A stretch of DNA of 9,636 nucleotides from Actinomycetota bacterium. GTDB lineage: Bacteria; Actinomycetota; Acidimicrobiia; Spongiisociales; UBA11373. The DNA lies in NCBI GenBank assembly GCA_030688105.1, contig JAUYIV010000113.1, positions 1 through 9,636 of the forward strand, read 5' to 3'. Shown piece by piece: positions 7,121 to 9,636 of the stretch. The notes below the pieces were generated by a model. The model saw nothing but the letters and a program-made list of their open reading frames with translations. It was not told where the DNA came from and did not search any database. Every line of letters begins with the position of its first letter. Position 1 is the stretch's first letter. The translations under genes and the position numbers were made by a program.

Positions 7121-9636
7121 CGGGTATCCCCACCGGCAGGGCGATCGTCGGCCTCCTGACGGTGGCGGCCCTGCTGGCGCCTCCTTCGGTCGGGGCGAGT
7201 GAGCCGCCCTCCGCACCCGGAGGAACCGTCATCGAGATGGCGCCCGGAGTCGAGCACCGGCGCGAGGCGCACCCTCGCCTCGACGGGCGGCTGGTCGCCT
7301 TGAGCCGGAACCCCGATCGAGGCATTCCCGGCCGGGCGCCTTCGGTGTACGGGTTCGATCCCCGCACCGATCGAGTCGTCATCGAGGTGTATGCCCTCGA
7401 TGGCAAGGGAGCCGCGGTCGAGGTGGCCCTCAACGCCAGGGGGGCGACCGGCGTGGTCCGCTTCGAGGACGCCATCGTCGCCGAAGTGCCCGTCGGCTCG
7501 CTCACCGTCCTCGGAGAAGACTCTCGGATCGGATGGATCTCGGCGACGGCCATTCCCCATGCCGAGGGAACCGGTGAGGGTGTTGGCGCCATCGCGGCCG
7601 CGGCGTGGCACGACGCCGGAATCACCGGCGCCGGGATCAAGATCGCCGTGATCGACCTCGGCTTCGGCGGATACGAATCGCTCCTCGGCACCGAATTGCC
7701 AGCCAAGGTGCACACGTTCGACACCTGCGGCGGCATGGGAGCGCCCGAGGACCACGGCACTGCGGTCGCCGAGATCGTCCACGAGGTGGCCCCCCACGCC
7801 ACGCTCTACCTCATGTGCATCGAGGACACCGGAGACCTGGCGGCAGCGGTGGACCATGCCATCGACCAAGGAGTCACCGTGATCAGCCACTCGGTGGGTT
7901 GGCTCAACACCGGGCGGGGTGACGGCACCGGACCCTTCATGGGGTCCATCCTCGAGACCGCCCGCGACAACGGGATCCTGTGGGTCAACTCGGCGGGCAA
8001 CTACGCCGAGCAGCACTGGGGCGGCACCTTCGACGGCCCCAACGGTGCATTCCACGATTTCGGCGGTGGTGACGAGACCATCACCTTCACCCTCGCCGCC
8101 GGGAAAACCGTCACCGCCTACCTCAAATGGGATGACTGGCCGACCTCGTCGAACGACTACGACCTGTACCTGTACGGAGGGCCGGTCGAGCCCGCTTGCG
8201 CCCCGTCGGGGGCATCGGCGTGCTCCATCGATGAGCAGAGCGGAACTCAGCTCCCGACCGAGTCTCTCCAGTACACCCACCCCGGCCCGGGCGCGGGGAC
8301 GTTTCACCTGAAGATCAGCCGGTTCTCCGCCCCCGGGACTCCGCCCATGGACCTCTTCGTGCTCGGAGACGTCGCCGTGCCGATCGAGCACAACGACCCG
8401 GACCGCAGCCTCAACGACCTCGCCGGATCCCCCATCGTCCTCGCGGCCGGTGCGTTCTGCTTCGAGAACGGACCCTTCTGTGCCTCGAGCGGGGCTGTCG
8501 AATCCTTCTCCTCGCGCGGGCCCAACATCAACGGACTCGTCAAGCCCGACCTGGCGGCTCCCGACGGGGTCTCCAGCGGCTCGCTTGGTCTCTTCTTCGG
8601 CACCTCGGCGGCGGCCCCGCACACATCGGCAGCCGCCGCCCTCCTCCAGGAGGCGGAGGGTCTGTGCTCACCCGTCGCGCTCCATCTTCTGATGCTTGGC
8701 CAGACGGAAGCGGTGGGAGACCCGGTGCCCAACAACGACTACGGCCACGGGCGACTCCTCCTCGACGCACCGCCGACGCCGCCTGATCCGGTGATCCGCT
8801 ACGCCGGCGCCAACCGCTACGCCACCGCGGCGCAGACCTCCCAGGCCGACTTCCCGTGCGGTGCCCGCACGGTGTTCGTAGCCACGGGAGAGAACTTCCC
8901 CGACGCTCTCGCCGCCGCCGCCGTCGCCGGGAACCTCAACGCCCCGATCCTTCTCGTGCAGGCCAACTCGGTGCCGAAAGCGACCTCCGACGAATTGGCA
9001 CGTCTCGACCCGGACCAGATCGTGATCCTCGGCGGCACCGCAGTGGTCTCGGCGGCCGTGGCCACGGCGCTCGCGCTTCAAGCACCCGTCACCCGCCTGG
9101 CCGGCTCGAATCGGTACGCCACCGCCGCCGAGGTCAGCAAGTTCGCATTCCCCGTCCCCTCGGCGGTCACGGACGTCTTCGTGGCCACCGGCACCGGGTT
9201 TGCCGACGCCCTCGCCGGTGGACCGGCGGCCGCCTACCTCGGCGGTCCGGTCCTGCTCGTGGAACCGAACGCCCTTCCCGTAGTGACCGCGACCGAGATC
9301 CAGCGGCTCGGACCGCAGCGGGTCTGGGTGCTCGGTGGGCCGGCGGCGGTGTCGAACGCGGTTGTCGCTCAGATCGAGGGGCTCGGCTTCACCACGATCC
9401 GCGTCTCCGGCGCCAACCGATACGCCACCGCCGTAGAGGTGTCCAAACTCGTGTTCCTCGGGCCCACCGCCGAGACCGACGGCAGCATCGTCCATCGGGT
9501 CTACATCGCGGTGGGGACCAACTTTCCGGATGCGGTTGCCGGCGGCGGAGTCGCCGGGCTCCGATTCGCGCCGGTCTTGCTGGTCGAAGCCAATTCAATC
9601 GCGCAGGTCGTGACCAACGAGGTCACCCGACTCAAC
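7117..9636 (+). CDS. Secreted S8 subtilisin-like serine protease with CWB2 wall anchor, 3' end missing
   Basis: 840 residues are visible without a stop. The GTG start lies in the GTGA that ends the SpoIID gene; it gives a good signal peptide (GRAIVGLLTVAALLAPPSVGA), whereas the next ATG falls behind it. Residues about 30-160 look like an inhibitor-type propeptide (AIVAEVPVGSL). The catalytic triad is complete: Asp180 in AVIDLGFGG, His213 in DHGTAVAEIV, Ser497 in FGTSAAAPH, with oxyanion Asn295 in NSAGN. Between Asn295 and Ser497 lie about 200 residues, far more than in subtilisin; residues 319-425, with DYDLYLY, look like an inserted PPC-like beta domain. CWB2 repeats start at residue 559, the third cut by the window end. 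The protease could process wall-bound proteins, perhaps including its SpoIID partner; that is inference. Given the usual repeat length, the gene probably ends soon after the window. Confidence 0.9.
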   Translation, partial: MTGIPTGRAIVGLLTVAALLAPPSVGASEPPSAPGGTVIEMAPGVEHRREAHPRLDGRLVALSRNPDRGIPGRAPSVYGFDPRTDRVVIEVYALDGKGAAVEVALNARGATGVVRFEDAIVAEVPVGSLTVLGEDSRIGWISATAIPHAEGTGEGVGAIAAAAWHDAGITGAGIKIAVIDLGFGGYESLLGTELPAKVHTFDTCGGMGAPEDHGTAVAEIVHEVAPHATLYLMCIEDTGDLAAAVDHAIDQGVTVISHSVGWLNTGRGDGTGPFMGSILETARDNGILWVNSAGNYAEQHWGGTFDGPNGAFHDFGGGDETITFTLAAGKTVTAYLKWDDWPTSSNDYDLYLYGGPVEPACAPSGASACSIDEQSGTQLPTESLQYTHPGPGAGTFHLKISRFSAPGTPPMDLFVLGDVAVPIEHNDPDRSLNDLAGSPIVLAAGAFCFENGPFCASSGAVESFSSRGPNINGLVKPDLAAPDGVSSGSLGLFFGTSAAAPHTSAAAALLQEAEGLCSPVALHLLMLGQTEAVGDPVPNNDYGHGRLLLDAPPTPPDPVIRYAGANRYATAAQTSQADFPCGARTVFVATGENFPDALAAAAVAGNLNAPILLVQANSVPKATSDELARLDPDQIVILGGTAVVSAAVATALALQAPVTRLAGSNRYATAAEVSKFAFPVPSAVTDVFVATGTGFADALAGGPAAAYLGGPVLLVEPNALPVVTATEIQRLGPQRVWVLGGPAAVSNAVVAQIEGLGFTTIRVSGANRYATAVEVSKLVFLGPTAETDGSIVHRVYIAVGTNFPDAVAGGGVAGLRFAPVLLVEANSIAQVVTNEVTRLN
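8791..9636 (+). repeat. CWB2 triplet of the subtilase, third repeat cut by window end
   Basis: Repeats start near 8791, 9088 and 9394. The first two are complete; the third is visible for 81 residues, through NFPDAVAGG and PVLLV to the VTRLN helix, lacking its LGG end. The first two closely follow the first and second repeats of the M15 protein in wording, and the third follows the third repeat of the SpoIID protein (VYIAVGT, SI turn). More repeats beyond the window cannot be excluded. Confidence 0.9.

Noticed and set aside
6994..8622. Minus-strand open frame of 542 codons across the SpoIID-subtilase junction
   Set aside because: It lies opposite the end of one well-supported gene and the catalytic domain of another, and its product shows no family motif.

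Overview
The window is high-GC DNA (roughly two-thirds G+C by eye) with strong third-position G/C bias, GTG starts and GGAGG-type ribosome sites. Secreted hydrolases carrying tandem cell wall binding repeat 2 (CWB2, PF04122) suggest a Gram-positive actinobacterium, plausibly an environmental lineage of the Acidimicrobiia type. That placement is inference from style; no rRNA or other marker gene is present.

Layout, left to right. (1) Positions 1-673, plus strand: 3' end of a secreted PQQ-dependent glucose/sorbosone dehydrogenase family protein. (2) 866-3256, plus: secreted M15-type zinc peptidase, then five FG-GAP/VCBS-like calcium loops, then three CWB2 repeats. (3) 3278-4588, minus: UDP-glucose 6-dehydrogenase, convergent with gene 2 and divergent from gene 4. 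(4) 4793-7120, plus: secreted SpoIID/LytB-type glycan lytic enzyme with three CWB2 repeats; its GHGxGMxQWGA motif lies at the N-terminus instead of the C-terminus. (5) 7117-9636, plus, running off the window: secreted S8 subtilisin-like protease with an inserted beta domain and a CWB2 triplet. It starts at a GTG inside the GTGA that ends gene 4, so genes 4 and 5 are translationally coupled.

The theme is remodelling of the cell surface. Three different catalytic heads (peptide-stem peptidase, glycan-strand lytic enzyme, protein protease) sit on the same kind of wall anchor. The UDP-glucose dehydrogenase among them could supply glucuronate for an acidic wall polymer, the type of ligand CWB2 domains bind in clostridia. 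The CWB2 repeats resemble each other by position (first with first, second with second) between genes 2 and 5, which suggests the anchor spread as a triplet block. A gapped 24-bp motif ending in CCTA[C/G]GTT lies 45-48 bp upstream of both gene 2 and gene 4 and may be a shared promoter. I found no RNA gene, CRISPR array, transposon or defence system, and nothing that clearly amounts to an undescribed system. The most distinctive content is the anchor-sharing hydrolase set and its possible co-regulation.
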